In this document: positions 33,558 through 41,375 of the stretch, piece by piece | Layout of the letters: every line of letters starts with the position of its first letter | Position numbering within the stretch: the stretch's first letter is position 1 | Source of the DNA: CAKSQF01 sp963628435 | Lineage (GTDB): Bacteria > Bacillota > Clostridia > Oscillospirales > CAG-272 | Length of the DNA: 52,284 nt | NCBI GenBank assembly: GCA_963628435.1 | Contig: CAVGEY010000016.1 | Span: 1-52,284 of the forward strand | Reading direction: 5' to 3' | Made by a program: the position numbers and the translations under genes | The notes under the pieces: model-generated | What the model saw: only the letters and a program-made list of their open reading frames with translations | Told to the model about the DNA's origin: nothing | Database searches by the model: none

Positions 33558-34762
33558 AAAAAGAAGAAAAATCGAACGGTCTGCATGATTTTCTGCGGAA
33601 AGATGCCGTACAATCGGTTATAGCGTCTCTCATCTGCATCGCAGGCGGACTTTTCGTCGGATTTCTGGTAATGCTTCTTCTCTCCGCCTTTTCATCCGAT
33701 GTATCACCCGCAGAATCGCTTAAAGGTCTGAAAATACTGCTGGGAGGACCTTTTTCAAGCGGAAGTTCAAAAAACATTCTGTTTATATTCGGCGACATGA
33801 TTCTCGAATCTACGCCTCTGATAATGACAGGTCTTTCTGTTGCGGTCGCGTTCAAAACAGGTCTTTTCAACATAGGCGCGCCCGGACAGTATCTTGTCGG
33901 AGCGGCGGCATCTCTTATAGTCGCTCTTTCGATTCCGACCACCGAGGCTACCGCATTTTGGGTTTGGCTGCTTGCCTTTTTCGTCGGAATGCTTGCGGGA
34001 ATGGTCTGGGGTGCAATACCCGGAATTTTCAAGGCATATCTCGGTGTCAACGAGGTTATCGTATGCATAATGACCAACTGGATTGCCGCCAACCTTGTTT
34101 CGTGGATTTTCGATGCGTCGGGAAATCTTTACAAGAACATTGCCGAAACAAAAGTAAATTTCGTACGCAAAACAATTACCAACGGCGTCATGACTCCGCG
34201 TCTCGGACTTGACAAGCTATTCCCCGGTTCGCACATCGACATCAGCATTTTTATCGCGATTCTGTTTGCGATTCTTATCTGGATTATGCTCAACAAGACG
34301 ACATTCGGTTATGAACTCAAGGCATGCGGATTCAACAAGGACGCGTCGAAATACGCGGGCATGAACGAAAAGCGCAACATCGTTCTCTCAATGGTGATTG
34401 CGGGCGGTCTTGCCGCCGCCGGTGCGGCTCTCTGGTATCTGAACGGATACAACGACTTCAACTGGAGCACTTACAGCAGTCTTCCCGACAACGGATTCAA
34501 CGGAATTCCGGCGGCACTGCTTGCAAACAGCAACCCGATAGGAGTCATATTCAGTTCGATATTCCTGCGTTACATCGAAAAGGGCGGATTCAATCTTCAG
34601 TTCACGGCATACAACGAATATGTTTCACAGCTCGTTATAGCTATGATTATATATTTTGCCGGATTTACCCGTTTTATCCGCGAGGTTATATTGAACAGGA
34701 AAAAGAAAATAAATTCGGCAAAAGAGATAAAATCCGACGACGAAGGAAAGGAGAAAGAATAA
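33554..34762 (+). CDS. nucleoside ABC transporter permease (NupP-like)
   Basis: The first permease of the BMP-type importer (402 aa). About ten hydrophobic segments follow a cytoplasmic N-terminus, including ASLICIAGGLFVGFLVMLLL and LIMTGLSVAVAFKTGLFNIGAPGQYLVGA, the family's conserved loop. GVNEVIVCIMTNWIA and GYELKACGFNKDASKYAGMN, the coupling loop that contacts the ATPase, are also visible. The charged C-terminal tail is cytoplasmic. It starts inside the end of the ATPase gene (ATGA overlap) and is followed by the second permease one base after its stop. Confidence 0.93.
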   Translation: MKKEEKSNGLHDFLRKDAVQSVIASLICIAGGLFVGFLVMLLLSAFSSDVSPAESLKGLKILLGGPFSSGSSKNILFIFGDMILESTPLIMTGLSVAVAFKTGLFNIGAPGQYLVGAAASLIVALSIPTTEATAFWVWLLAFFVGMLAGMVWGAIPGIFKAYLGVNEVIVCIMTNWIAANLVSWIFDASGNLYKNIAETKVNFVRKTITNGVMTPRLGLDKLFPGSHIDISIFIAILFAILIWIMLNKTTFGYELKACGFNKDASKYAGMNEKRNIVLSMVIAGGLAAAGAALWYLNGYNDFNWSTYSSLPDNGFNGIPAALLANSNPIGVIFSSIFLRYIEKGGFNLQFTAYNEYVSQLVIAMIIYFAGFTRFIREVILNRKKKINSAKEIKSDDEGKEKE

Positions 34763-34763
34763 A

Positions 34764-35744
34764 ATGGTATTTGTACTTCAAAAAACCTTTCTGTTTGCGG
34801 TTCCGCTGCTTATAGTTGCGCTTGCCGGTGTATTCGCAGAGCGCAGCGGTATTATCAACATTGCGCTTGACGGTATGATGATTTTCGGATCGTTCATAGG
34901 AGCGCTCACCGTTTATTTTATACAGACAAGATTTACCGACTATCATCCGCAGCTTACATTTATCCTGGCGATGATTGCATCGGCGATTGCGGGTGCTCTG
35001 TTTTCGCTTCTGCTGTCATTCTCGGCGATAAATCTCAAAGCAGACCAGACAATAGGCGGTACTGCGCTGAATATGCTCGCACCCGCGGTAGCACTTTTCT
35101 TCATCAAGGTCTTCTTCATGCAGGACAAGCTCGAAATGCCGAAAAGTCTGCAATTTGTCATTCTGAACGACAATGCGGACAATATTTCGGATTTTGCGAA
35201 AATATTCACAGACAAGGCCTACATATCAACCTATATTATCATCCTGCTCTTTATCATTCTTTCGATATTCCTTTACAAAACCAAAACAGGTTTAAGACTC
35301 CGCTCATGCGGTGAGCATCCGCAGGCTGCCGACAGTGTCGGAATAAACGTACATCGGATGCGCTATCTCGGAACAACGATTTCGGGCGCGCTCGGCGGGC
35401 TCGGCGGCTATGTCTACATTGCCACCACATCGGGCGGCACCTGTGAAGGAACGGTTGCGGGATACGGTTTCCTTGCCCTTGCCATTATGATTTTCGGCAA
35501 CTGGAAACCGCTCGGAATTGCCGCAGGCGCAATCCTGTTCGGATTTCTCCGCTGCATCAGCGCGACTTATTCATTCCTCGACATCAACGGCGACGGAATT
35601 TGCAGTCTGAACAATCTCGGTCTGCCGATGTACTTCTACAACATGCTTCCGTACATAGCGGTACTTATTGTACTTGCTTTCACCTCAAAGAAATCGCGTG
35701 CCCCGAAGGCGGAAGGTATTCCCTACGACAAAGGTCAGCGATAA
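34764..35744 (+). CDS. nucleoside ABC transporter permease (NupQ-like)
   Basis: The second permease (326 aa), with eight or nine membrane segments. It carries the pattern FAVPLLIVALAGVFAERSGIINIALDGMMIFGSFIGAL and the coupling loop GLRLRSCGEHPQAADSVGINVHRMRYLGT, both typical of the BMP-transporter permease pair. It forms the translocation channel with the preceding permease. ATG 34764 has an AAAGGAG site. Its stop lies 20 bases before pdp. Confidence 0.93.
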   Translation: MVFVLQKTFLFAVPLLIVALAGVFAERSGIINIALDGMMIFGSFIGALTVYFIQTRFTDYHPQLTFILAMIASAIAGALFSLLLSFSAINLKADQTIGGTALNMLAPAVALFFIKVFFMQDKLEMPKSLQFVILNDNADNISDFAKIFTDKAYISTYIIILLFIILSIFLYKTKTGLRLRSCGEHPQAADSVGINVHRMRYLGTTISGALGGLGGYVYIATTSGGTCEGTVAGYGFLALAIMIFGNWKPLGIAAGAILFGFLRCISATYSFLDINGDGICSLNNLGLPMYFYNMLPYIAVLIVLAFTSKKSRAPKAEGIPYDKGQR

Positions 35745-35764
35745 TGAGATAAAGGTATATTATC

Positions 35765-37066
35765 ATGAAAATGTATGATATTATTCACAAAAAGCGCCAT
35801 GGCGGTATATTAACCAAAGACGAAATAGATTATTTCATCAAAGCTTATACCGAAGGTGAAGTCCCGGATTATCAGGCGTCGGCTCTATGCATGGCAATCT
35901 GCATAAACGGTATGAACATGGACGAAACGGTACTGCTTACCGATGCAATGGTCCATTCGGGAGACACGGTTGATTTATCCGAATTCGGAGACCGCACGGT
36001 CGACAAACATTCGACAGGCGGAGTCGGAGACAAAACAACTTTGATTATTGCTCCGATCGTCGCATCTATCGGCGGTATTATGGCAAAAATGTCGGGGCGC
36101 GGGCTCGGACACACGGGAGGCACGATCGACAAGCTCGAATCGATTTCGGGCTACCGCACATCGCTGACATCTTCCGAATTTCTTTCGGCGGTGCGCAAAA
36201 ACGGTATATGCGTTATCGGGCAGTCTGCCGATCTTGCACCTGCCGACAAAAAGCTGTATGCGCTTCGCGATGTTACGGCAACTGTTGACTCGATTCCGCT
36301 TATCGCATCAAGCATTATGAGCAAAAAGCTCGCCGCAGGCTCTCATTCGATTGTACTTGACGTGAAAGTCGGCAGCGGAGCGTTTATGAAAACGGTTGAT
36401 GATGCCGAAAAACTTGCGCGTACTATGGTCGAAGTCGGCAAGCACTGCGGACGGAATATGCGCGCGGTAATTACCGACATGGACATCCCGCTCGGCAATT
36501 TTATCGGCAACGCTCTTGAAGTCAAAGAGGCGGTTGATGTTCTCAGAAACGGCAAGAGAAACGATTTATACGAGGTCTGTGTTGAACTTGCGGTCGAGAT
36601 GGTATCACTTTGTCTGTCGGTATCCGAAAAAGACGCAAGGGGGCTTGTTATCGATTCGATAGAATCGGGAAAAGCATTCACGAAAATGAAAGAGTGGATC
36701 TCATCGCAGGGCGGAGATATCGGGATGCTCGATGATACATCGCTCCTGCCGTCTGCAAGCTGCAAAAAAACACTGAAATCCGAAAAATCCGGTTACATTT
36801 CGCACATGGACACCGAAAAAATCGGCAATTCCGCTTCCCTGCTCGGCGCGGGGCGAATCAGCAAGGGAGATGCTGTCGACCTTTCGGCGGGAATCGAACT
36901 TCTGAAAAAGACGGGCGACTATGTCGAACTCGGCGACGAAATCGCCGTACTGCATACATCCGACGCCGACAAATTCGCGGCTGCCGAAAAGACCTTCAAA
37001 TCGGCGCTGAGCTATTCGGAACAAAAGCCGAAACTGCCTCCGCTTATCTTCAAAAAAATCAAATAA
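35765..37066 (+). CDS. pdp: pyrimidine-nucleoside phosphorylase
   Basis: It phosphorolyses uridine, thymidine and deoxyuridine to base plus (deoxy)ribose-1-phosphate. The 433 residues contain the family start MYDIIHKKRHGGILTKDEIDYFI, VDKHSTGGVGDKTTLIIAPIVA (phosphate site), MSGRGLGHTGGTIDKLESI (the family signature) and LDVKVGSGAFMKT (substrate site). Single-enzyme Firmicutes carry this broad-specificity Pdp instead of separate DeoA and Udp. It lies directly downstream of the transporter permeases. Products feed DeoB, then DeoC. Confidence 0.96.
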   Translation: MKMYDIIHKKRHGGILTKDEIDYFIKAYTEGEVPDYQASALCMAICINGMNMDETVLLTDAMVHSGDTVDLSEFGDRTVDKHSTGGVGDKTTLIIAPIVASIGGIMAKMSGRGLGHTGGTIDKLESISGYRTSLTSSEFLSAVRKNGICVIGQSADLAPADKKLYALRDVTATVDSIPLIASSIMSKKLAAGSHSIVLDVKVGSGAFMKTVDDAEKLARTMVEVGKHCGRNMRAVITDMDIPLGNFIGNALEVKEAVDVLRNGKRNDLYEVCVELAVEMVSLCLSVSEKDARGLVIDSIESGKAFTKMKEWISSQGGDIGMLDDTSLLPSASCKKTLKSEKSGYISHMDTEKIGNSASLLGAGRISKGDAVDLSAGIELLKKTGDYVELGDEIAVLHTSDADKFAAAEKTFKSALSYSEQKPKLPPLIFKKIK

Positions 37067-37163
37067 TACCGCAAATCGACGCACGCCGAATCGATAAGCG
37101 ATACAAAATTTCAAAAGGAGCCGCCGCTGCCGTTTTCCGCGGCACAGACTTGAATTTGACAAC

Positions 37164-37802
37164 ATGAATGATATTATTGTAATCGGTATTGCCGGAGGAA
37201 GCGGCAGCGGAAAAACGACACTTTCCGACAGAATAATCGATTATTTCCGTGACGACATTGCGGTGATTCACCACGACAACTATTACAAGGAACACAATGA
37301 TCTTCCGTTTTCCGAACGTGAGAAGCTGAACTACGATCATCCCGATTCATTTGAGACAACCCGAATGGTTGAGGATATAAAAAAACTGCGCAATCATGAG
37401 ACAATCTACTGTCCCGTTTACGACTACACTATTCACAACAGATCGAGTGAAACCATACGCATTGATCCGAAGCCGATTATATTGGTTGAGGGTATTTTGA
37501 TTTTCGCCGACAAATCGCTGACCGATTTAATGGACATCAAAATTTTCGTTGACACCGACAACGATATCCGCCTTATCAGGCGGATTCGCCGTGATATGAA
37601 AACGAGAGGCCGCAGTCTTGAATCTATTCTCACGCAGTACACGGCGACAGTCAAGCCGATGCACGATTTATTTGTCGAGCCGAGCAAGCGGGCTGCCGAT
37701 ATTATCGTGCAGGAGGGCGGAAAAAATGCGGTTGCCTATGATATGATTGTAGACAGGCTTGCCTCACACATAAACAAACTGTCAAAACAAGACCTATCTT
37801 AA
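37164..37802 (+). CDS. udk: uridine kinase
   Basis: Udk phosphorylates uridine and cytidine to UMP and CMP. It begins with IIVIGIAGGSGSGKTTLSDRII (Walker A), then IHHDNYYKEHNDLPF, NYDHPDSFETTRMVEDI, VLVEGILIFADKSL-type core (here ILVEGILIF), and the RLIRRIRRDMKTRGRS lid. Length 212 aa is normal. No ribosome site lies just before ATG 37164. An AAAAGGAG sits about 45 bases upstream, separated by a small hairpin, so initiation may rely on structure or on read-through from pdp. It is the last gene of the transporter group, closed by a bidirectional terminator. Confidence 0.96.
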   Translation: MNDIIVIGIAGGSGSGKTTLSDRIIDYFRDDIAVIHHDNYYKEHNDLPFSEREKLNYDHPDSFETTRMVEDIKKLRNHETIYCPVYDYTIHNRSSETIRIDPKPIILVEGILIFADKSLTDLMDIKIFVDTDNDIRLIRRIRRDMKTRGRSLESILTQYTATVKPMHDLFVEPSKRAADIIVQEGGKNAVAYDMIVDRLASHINKLSKQDLS

Positions 37803-37826
37803 TCGGTATGCAAAACATAACAAAAT

Positions 37827-37847
37827 ACCACCTGCAATGCAGGTGGT
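37827..37847. terminator. bidirectional terminator between udk and the PII-like gene
   Basis: A ten-pair inverted repeat (ACCACCTGCA/TGCAGGTGGT) is flanked by AAAA and TTTTG on opposite sides. It ends both the udk transcript and the convergent PII-like transcript. Confidence 0.8.
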
Positions 37848-37871
37848 GTTTTGTTATTGTATGTGGGTTAA

Positions 37872-38543
37872 TTATTCCTCATCGAAATGACGCAGACCGG
37901 CAACTTCGGTTACGGGAAGCGAGAACGAAATCGCACACGCCTCGGTTGTAACTCCGGCATTTTTATTTATCGCATTCATAATTTCGGATTTTTTCTTTTC
38001 GGATGCGACGATATATATTATATCCTTTTCCTCGGCAAGCGATACGCCGAGGAATTTTTCAACCTTTGTTTTGCCTGTTCCTTTGGCATGGAACACCGTT
38101 CCGCCTGCCGCACCTGCCGATCTTGCGGCATCCATTACCATATCCGAATATCCTTCATTCAGTATTACGACGATAAGTTCATTTTCGAAATTCATATCGG
38201 GTTTTCCTCCTTTCGGCTGTTTGCCGTCTGTAAAGTAAGAAAGTGCTCTGTTGCTTCCGACGCTTTTTATCGGAATTGCCGCAACTATGCCGTTTCCGGG
38301 TATATCAACATACATCTTCTTTTTTGCAAGACGCATGAGTTTCTTCATTCCGTCGGCATCGGCAACGGTTGATATTACTTCCTTCTCACGGGCCTGCAAA
38401 TCGTGAATTGAGAGATGTTCGCTTGTCGCCGTTCCTTTTCCGAGGTTGGTAATAACAAACGACATATCAAGCTCTTCGCATATCGCGAGCATTTCATCGG
38501 AACGCTCTCGGTCGGTTATACTGATAACATAGTACAGTTCCAT
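37872..38543 (-). CDS. tandem PII-like (GlnB-fold) protein partner of a DUF1538 transporter
   Basis: This 223-residue protein appears to be two ferredoxin-like PII modules in one chain. The first half is about 1-105 (YYVISITDRERSDEMLAICEELD...). The second, about 122-218, is more canonical: ELIVVILNEGYSDMVMDAARSAGAAGGTVFHAKGTG, then EKDIIYIVASEKKKSEIMNAINKNAG. PII-fold proteins are trimeric sensors of nucleotides or other small molecules that bind transporters or enzymes. It begins one base after the DUF1538 stop codon, with its ribosome site inside that gene, so they are tightly coupled. A regulator-transporter pair is inferred; the ligand is unknown. Confidence 0.75.
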   Translation of the reverse strand: MELYYVISITDRERSDEMLAICEELDMSFVITNLGKGTATSEHLSIHDLQAREKEVISTVADADGMKKLMRLAKKKMYVDIPGNGIVAAIPIKSVGSNRALSYFTDGKQPKGGKPDMNFENELIVVILNEGYSDMVMDAARSAGAAGGTVFHAKGTGKTKVEKFLGVSLAEEKDIIYIVASEKKKSEIMNAINKNAGVTTEACAISFSLPVTEVAGLRHFDEE

Positions 38544-38544
38544 A

Positions 38545-40074
38545 TTATGCCACCTCCCAAAGTTCGATAACGCCGTCCTCGGCTTCCGGGACAGGTTCGG
38601 GCAGTACTGCTGCCGCTTTCTTCGATCTGATAACCGAAACCGCGCCCATAATCTGAACGGTGATAAGAGGAGTCATCGCAACCATCGCGACAAGTCCGAA
38701 TGCATCGGTCATAACATTTCCGCCAAGCGCCGAGCAGGCTCCCATTGCAAGAGGAAGCATAAATGTTGCGGTAAGCGGTCCGGATGCAACTCCGCCCGAG
38801 TCAAAGGCTATTGCGGTAAATGACGGGGGAACGACAAACGAAAGTCCGAGTGCGATTATATATCCGGGAATTATGAAATACATAATCGGTACGCCCGTAA
38901 GCACGCGCACCATCGAAAGACCGTTTGCGACCGCAATCGCTATCGACAGGCTGAGTCCCATGGCTTTTTCGGATATTGCGCCCGCGCTGAGTTCGGTTAC
39001 CTGCTTATTCAGTACATGAACGGCAGGCTCCGCTCTGATAATAAACCAGCCCATAAGCATACCGAGCGGTATAAGCAGATATTTATATTTGCTTTCGGCG
39101 ATTTCCCCGCCGAGAACATATCCGAGCGGTGAAAATCCGACATTAACACCTGTCAAGAAGAGTACAAGTCCGACATAGGTAAGCAAAAGACCTATTAAGA
39201 TTTTGAAAAGCGGTTTTTTCTTTATATGAAGCGAAATTATCTGAAAAAATACGAAAAAGACGAAAATCGGAAGCAGAGCGAATGCCACCTCCGAAATATA
39301 GGTAGGTATTCCCTTTATATAGCCGTATCCGAGCTGAACGGTATTTTCGTAGTTTGCGATAATCTGGGTGGTGTTCTTATCCGCGCTGAACGAATAGATA
39401 AATCCGAGGACAAGCACAGAGAGAATCGGGCCGATTGAACAGAGTGCGACAAGACCGAAGCTGTCCGATTTCGCATCTTCGTCGCTTCTGATTGATGCAA
39501 CACCGACACCGAGCGCCATTATGAACGGCACGGTCATAGGTCCGGTGGTAACCCCGCCCGAATCAAATGCTACCGAAAGAATTTCGCTGTCCGAGAATGC
39601 CGCCAGAATAAATACAAGTGCGTAAAATCCGATAAGTATCCATTTAAGCGGAATACGGAAGAGGGTACGGAGCATGCTTACAACAAGGAAGAATCCGACT
39701 CCGACCGACACGGTCAAAACAAGCACCGTTTTATTGATTTCGGGGACATTGTCCGCAAGAACCTGCAAATCAGGTTCGGCAATAGTAATTATAAGGCCTA
39801 AAACAAAGCTGAGCGACAAAATCAATGCAAGATTGCGTGATTTCGTCATTTTTGAACCGATATGCGAGCCGATTTTGCTCACCGAAAGTTCGGCGCCGAC
39901 ATTGAACATTCCCATCCCGAATATAATCATTACCGATCCTATCAGGAATGAAAGCATCAGGGCATTGTCGAGCGGAACAAAAAGCAGGCAGAGCACGGTA
40001 ACTATGAGAGTTATCGGCAGTACGGAAGCAATCGATTCGCGAATCTTTTCACCAAATCCGTTTTTCTGGGGCAA
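38545..40074 (-). CDS. DUF1538 membrane protein, putative transporter
   Basis: A 509-residue polytopic membrane protein with about 12-14 helices and a clear internal duplication. VAFDSGGVTTGPMTVPFIMALGVGVAS in the first half is echoed by IAFDSGGVASGPLTATFMLPLAMGACS in the second, each followed by DSFGLVAL or DAFGLVAM. Conserved acidic residues in membrane-like re-entrant motifs, present twice, are what is expected of an ion-coupled transporter or channel. DUF1538 has no established substrate that I know of. The start is TTG 40074 with AAAAGGAGG six bases upstream. It is the first gene of a two-gene operon with the PII-like gene and follows a structured leader. Confidence 0.85.
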   Translation of the reverse strand: MPQKNGFGEKIRESIASVLPITLIVTVLCLLFVPLDNALMLSFLIGSVMIIFGMGMFNVGAELSVSKIGSHIGSKMTKSRNLALILSLSFVLGLIITIAEPDLQVLADNVPEINKTVLVLTVSVGVGFFLVVSMLRTLFRIPLKWILIGFYALVFILAAFSDSEILSVAFDSGGVTTGPMTVPFIMALGVGVASIRSDEDAKSDSFGLVALCSIGPILSVLVLGFIYSFSADKNTTQIIANYENTVQLGYGYIKGIPTYISEVAFALLPIFVFFVFFQIISLHIKKKPLFKILIGLLLTYVGLVLFLTGVNVGFSPLGYVLGGEIAESKYKYLLIPLGMLMGWFIIRAEPAVHVLNKQVTELSAGAISEKAMGLSLSIAIAVANGLSMVRVLTGVPIMYFIIPGYIIALGLSFVVPPSFTAIAFDSGGVASGPLTATFMLPLAMGACSALGGNVMTDAFGLVAMVAMTPLITVQIMGAVSVIRSKKAAAVLPEPVPEAEDGVIELWEVA

Positions 40075-40089
40075 GTTGATCCTCCTTTT

Positions 40090-40105
40090 GCCCGTAAAAA
40101 CGGGC
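40090..40105 (-). promoter_or_regulatory. hairpin abutting the DUF1538 ribosome site
   Basis: A six-pair stem (GCCCGT/ACGGGC, loop of four) ends immediately before the AAAAGGAGG ribosome site. It has no U-tract, so it is not a terminator. It could set access to the ribosome site or be the expression platform of the upstream structure. Confidence 0.5.
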
Positions 40106-40124
40106 GTCGGTTTATTTTTTGCTC

Positions 40125-40168
40125 ATCTGTATATTCAGTCATTTTCAAGTCATCGAAAATGTACAGAT
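40125..40168 (-). ncRNA. structured 5' leader element of the DUF1538-PII operon
   Basis: On the minus strand, ATCTGTA-CATTTTC pairs with GAAAATG and TACAGAT, giving 14 base pairs interrupted only by an eight-base bulge on the 3' side (ACTGAATA), with an eight-base apical loop (GATGACTT). It lies between the promoter and the second hairpin. The geometry suggests a ligand- or protein-binding RNA; I do not recognise it as a named class. Confidence 0.45.
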
Positions 40169-40177
40169 GTTGACAAT

Positions 40178-40206
40178 ATTATATCACAGGCATCAAAAAA
40201 AAACAA
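40178..40206 (-). promoter_or_regulatory. promoter of the DUF1538-PII operon
   Basis: On the minus strand, TTGTTT (40206-40201) and TATAAT (40183-40178) are 17 bases apart with a TG extended -10. The resulting leader is about 95 nt. Confidence 0.7.
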
Positions 40207-40262
40207 TAGCATTTTTCAAAAACCGCTGCAATTCGGCGGAATTTTATTTGTGCAAAAGCAAA

Positions 40263-40291
40263 AATCCCGTGCATTTTGCATGCACGGGATT
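40263..40291 (-). terminator. terminator after the CBM9-like lipoprotein gene
   Basis: A perfect 12-pair stem (AATCCCGTGCAT/ATGCACGGGATT) with T tracts on both sides lies 21 bases beyond the lipoprotein stop codon and separates it from the DUF1538 promoter. Confidence 0.85.
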
Positions 40292-40311
40292 TTTTGTGAT
40301 TTTGTGTTAAA

Positions 40312-41139
40312 TTATGCGAGAGGATTTACAAGTCCTTCGGGCGTTGCGTAGAGTGTACGGCTTGACGGCCATGCAACTACCCAGTATTCATCCGAGCCGT
40401 CTGCATTCGCGTTGCAGTATCCGTTATTGATATTATCGGTTGAGGTTTTCCAGCCGATTCCGATTTCGAGTTCGCACGCATCGTAATCGATTGCATCAGA
40501 CGGAAGAGATTCGAGCGCGATAAATACCTCGGTAATTGTGTGATAGTTGGCGCTTCCGGCATCATCGGCAGATGTCTTCATAACCGCTTCATCGATTTTT
40601 ACATTATCCTCAAACACACCGCTGCTGGAAACACCCGTAAGAGGAGCGGAATCCATACCGTTGGCGTATACATAGAACTGTACCGACGGAGCAAGTCCGA
40701 GGAAGAATTCGAGGTTGGTGTTGAGCCACCATGAATCAACGCCTGTCGTATATACATTATGATATGCATCGCAGGCAATATAAAGTCCTTTATCGGTAAG
40801 GCAGGCATAGAAATCAACACTCTTGCCTTCATAAGCGCCGTCACCGACAATCGAAAGTTTTTTGATATTCGTCCATTCATCGAGAACGCCGTCGACTTTG
40901 AATTTCGAGCCGTCGGCAAAGGCGGGTTTGGCTTCGGTTTCGGGGGCTACCGTCGTAGTAGGAGCCGCTGTCGTGATTTTTGCATCTGTCTTAATTTCCG
41001 CTGTTGTGGTTGTAGCCGGTGCTTCGGTTTTACCGGCACCGGCGGTTGTAGCCGCACTTTCGCCTCCGCAGGCAATCAGGGATACCGACATTGCCGCAAG
41101 TACGATTAAGGAAACAATCGTTCTTATTGTTTTTGTCAT
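40312..41139 (-). CDS. lipoprotein with a CBM9-like (DOMON) domain
   Basis: The 275-residue product has a lipoprotein signal with lipobox LIAC (Cys24) and a Thr/Ala-rich linker (about 25-72). Its beta-sandwich domain (about 78-270) starts FKVDGVLDEWTNIKKLSI, the N-terminal signature of CBM9-like/DOMON domains. Later come DKGLYIACDAYHN, WWLNTNLEFFLGL, VEVFIALESL-type segments and ELEIGIGWKTS. Such domains bind sugars or cofactors at the cell surface; no catalytic domain is attached. It is monocistronic, with its own promoter and terminator. Confidence 0.8.
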   Translation of the reverse strand: MTKTIRTIVSLIVLAAMSVSLIACGGESAATTAGAGKTEAPATTTTAEIKTDAKITTAAPTTTVAPETEAKPAFADGSKFKVDGVLDEWTNIKKLSIVGDGAYEGKSVDFYACLTDKGLYIACDAYHNVYTTGVDSWWLNTNLEFFLGLAPSVQFYVYANGMDSAPLTGVSSSGVFEDNVKIDEAVMKTSADDAGSANYHTITEVFIALESLPSDAIDYDACELEIGIGWKTSTDNINNGYCNANADGSDEYWVVAWPSSRTLYATPEGLVNPLA

Positions 41140-41169
41140 TTGAATATACTCCTTCCTTTGATTGATTTT

Positions 41170-41198
41170 ATATTATCACAAATATTTGACCTGCGCAA
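41170..41198 (-). promoter_or_regulatory. promoter of the CBM9-like lipoprotein gene
   Basis: On the minus strand, TTGCGC (41198-41193) and TAATAT (41175-41170) are 17 bases apart with a TG extended -10, about 31 bases before the start codon. The -35 is a weak match. Confidence 0.5.
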
Positions 41199-41311
41199 TA
41201 TCGGATAGGCATATTTGTGCAATAAGACAAAATTTTTGTAGGATATATGCACGGTTCGGAATAAATTCTGTATCAAAAGGAAAATTACGGACACCGATAT
41301 TTTCGGGGCGG

Positions 41312-41340
41312 TTGACTTACAAATCGAGATGTGATATAAT
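41312..41340 (+). promoter_or_regulatory. ribokinase promoter
   Basis: TTGACT (41312-41317) and TATAAT (41335-41340) are 17 bases apart with a TG extended -10, 36 bases before rbsK. Confidence 0.85.
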
Positions 41341-41375
41341 GTCAACGAAAAAACAACCGAAAGGATACATATAAA

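Noticed and set aside
40090..40105. Leader hairpin of DUF1538 considered as a terminator
   Set aside because: It is followed by AAAAGGAGG, the ribosome site, not by a U-tract.
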